Shown here: piece by piece, positions 43,930 to 45,078 of the stretch
Numbering within the stretch: position 1 is the first letter of the stretch
Layout of the letters: each line of letters starts with the position of its first letter
DNA from: Caulobacteraceae bacterium
GTDB lineage: Bacteria > Pseudomonadota > Alphaproteobacteria > Caulobacterales > Caulobacteraceae
DNA length: 45,078 nt
NCBI GenBank assembly: GCA_019247715.1
Contig: JAFBAO010000105.1
Location: 1-45,078, forward strand
Direction of reading: 5' to 3'
The notes under the pieces: model-generated
Seen by the model: only the letters and a program-made list of their open reading frames with translations
The model's database searches: none
Told to the model about the DNA's origin: nothing
Translations under genes and position numbers: made by a program

Positions 43930-45078
43930 ATGGCGCGGGACGGGGCCGTCTTCATCTGCCAGGGCTGCGGCGCGGTCGCGGCCCGGTGGGCGGGCCGGTG
44001 CGCGGCCTGCGGAGGCTGGAACACCCTCGTCGAGGAGGCCCAGTCACGGCCGCCGGGCGCTCTGGCTCCCGCCCGCGGCGCCAAGGTCCGGGGCATGGCG
44101 TTCGAGGCGCTCGCGGACGCCGCCCCGCCCCCCGCCCGCCTGACCACCGGTGTGGGCGAGTTCGACCGGGTGTGCGGGGGCGGGATCGCGGCGGGCTCGG
44201 CGATCCTGGTCAGCGGCGACCCCGGGGTCGGCAAGTCCACCCTGCTGCTGCAGGTCTGCGCCCAGGCCGCGCTGAGGGGCGCCGCCTGCGCCTACGTCTC
44301 CGGCGAGGAGGCGATCGAACAGGTCCGCTCGCGGGCCCACCGGCTGGGCCTGGCCGCCGCTCCCTTGCGGCTGGCCGCCGAGACGGCGCTTAGGGACATC
44401 GTCGAGGGCCTGAAGCGCGAGCGCTTCGACCTCGTGGTGATCGACTCGGTCCAGACCCTCTGGAGCGACATGCACGAGGCGGGTCCCGGCTCGGTCACCC
44501 AGGTGCGGGCCTGCGCGGCCGAGCTGGTGCGGCTCGCCAAGAAACGGGGCACGGCGATCATCCTGGTGGGCCACGTCACCAAGGACGGCCAGGTGGCCGG
44601 CCCTCGCGTCGTCGAGCACATGGTGGACGCGGTGCTCTCCTTCGAGGGTGAGCGCGGCTATCCCTTCCGCATCCTGCGCGCGGCCAAGAACCGGTTCGGG
44701 GCCACCGACGAGATCGGCGTCTTCGAGATGAGCGACTCCGGCCTCATGGAGGTGCGCAACCCCTCGGCCCTGTTCCTCGGCGAGGGCGGCGAGCGGGCGG
44801 CCGGGGCGGTGGTGTTCGCCGGGATCGAGGGCTCGCGGCCGGTGCTGGTCGAGGTCCAGGCCCTGGTCGCGCCGTCGGTCTATGGCGCCCCGCGGCGCGC
44901 GGTGGTCGGCTGGGACTCCGGCCGGCTGGCCATGGTGCTGGCGGTGCTGGAGGCGCGCTGCGGCGTGGCGATCGGCGCCAACGATGTCTATCTCAATGTT
45001 GCAGGCGGGCTGCGCATCAGCGAGCCGGCAGCCGATCTCGCCGTGGCCGCCGCCGTGGTGTCATCGCTTGCCGACGAG
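43930..45078 (+). CDS. radA: DNA repair protein RadA (partial, runs off the window)
   Basis: RecA-like branch-migration helicase. The first 383 residues are present. A zinc finger has Cys10, Cys13, Cys24 and Cys27 (FICQGCGAVAARWAGRCAAC). The Walker A is GDPGVGKST (96-104), followed by YVSGEEAIEQVRSRA and LVVIDSVQTLWS (Walker B). The RadA-specific KNRFG is present (AAKNRFGATDEIGVFEM), and the C-terminal Lon-like region begins (LVEVQALVAPSVYG, GGLRISEPAADLAVAAAVV). The frame is open at the window end. ATG 43930 follows AGAGG. Confidence 0.95.
   Translation, partial: MARDGAVFICQGCGAVAARWAGRCAACGGWNTLVEEAQSRPPGALAPARGAKVRGMAFEALADAAPPPARLTTGVGEFDRVCGGGIAAGSAILVSGDPGVGKSTLLLQVCAQAALRGAACAYVSGEEAIEQVRSRAHRLGLAAAPLRLAAETALRDIVEGLKRERFDLVVIDSVQTLWSDMHEAGPGSVTQVRACAAELVRLAKKRGTAIILVGHVTKDGQVAGPRVVEHMVDAVLSFEGERGYPFRILRAAKNRFGATDEIGVFEMSDSGLMEVRNPSALFLGEGGERAAGAVVFAGIEGSRPVLVEVQALVAPSVYGAPRRAVVGWDSGRLAMVLAVLEARCGVAIGANDVYLNVAGGLRISEPAADLAVAAAVVSSLADE

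Overview
The window is about 45 kb of very GC-rich chromosome from an alphaproteobacterium, most likely of the Caulobacterales (Caulobacter/Phenylobacterium type). The main evidence is a holdfast-synthesis (hfs) gene set at the left end, together with characteristic alphaproteobacterial gene orders: pyrB-pyrC'-plsY-dprA, lptF-lptG-lptD-surA-pdxA-rsmA, the fabD/fabG/acpP/fabF/mltG/yicC/gmk block, and rpsF-rpsR-rplI. Assignments rest on reading motifs, lengths and gene order; no database search was run.

Layout. 1-226: the 3' end of an unidentified gene and a tRNA-Ser(GCU). 320-6649: holdfast-type polysaccharide genes, hfsE-hfsG-hfsH on the + strand (each coupled by ATGA overlap), hfsA-hfsB on the - strand, and hfsD divergent from hfsA. 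The usual flippase (hfsF) and polymerase (hfsC) are not here. 6762-8123: a small Sel1-like protein, a 429-bp low-information gap, and a glycine-rich RcnB-like exported protein. 8157-12325: the GatCAB amidotransferase genes, with gatB separated from gatCA by a decayed MHYT-like membrane protein. 12405-18129: ruvX, a CBS-pair protein, pyrB with a catalytically dead dihydroorotase partner, plsY, dprA and a single-domain response regulator. 18126-18290: a striking inverted pair of long palindromes. 18405-27691: LPS transport (lptF, lptG, lptD), surA, pdxA, rsmA and a secreted SGNH-type protein that lacks the expected catalytic His. 27704-35470 (mostly - strand): the fatty-acid synthesis block, interrupted between acpP and fabG by a divergent marR/aminotransferase pair with its own duplicated operator. 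35577-37298: an aldo/keto reductase and a TonB-like proline-rich membrane protein. 37549-41836: ribosomal proteins S6-S18-L9, an ammonium transporter and dnaB. 41843-45078: two Yip1-family membrane paralogues and the start of radA, which runs off the window.

Most of the window is core housekeeping: envelope biogenesis, lipid and pyrimidine synthesis, translation and replication. No prophage, CRISPR array, insertion sequence or toxin-antitoxin pair was seen. The least ordinary features are the paired palindromes at 18126-18290 with compensatory arm changes, the marR/aminotransferase module with twin GTCAA-N5-TTGAC operators and a probably leaderless regulator mRNA, the pseudo-dihydroorotase, the SGNH protein with an altered triad, the degenerate MHYT-like protein, and the tandem Yip1 paralogues, one of which has a long uncharacterised C-terminal domain.
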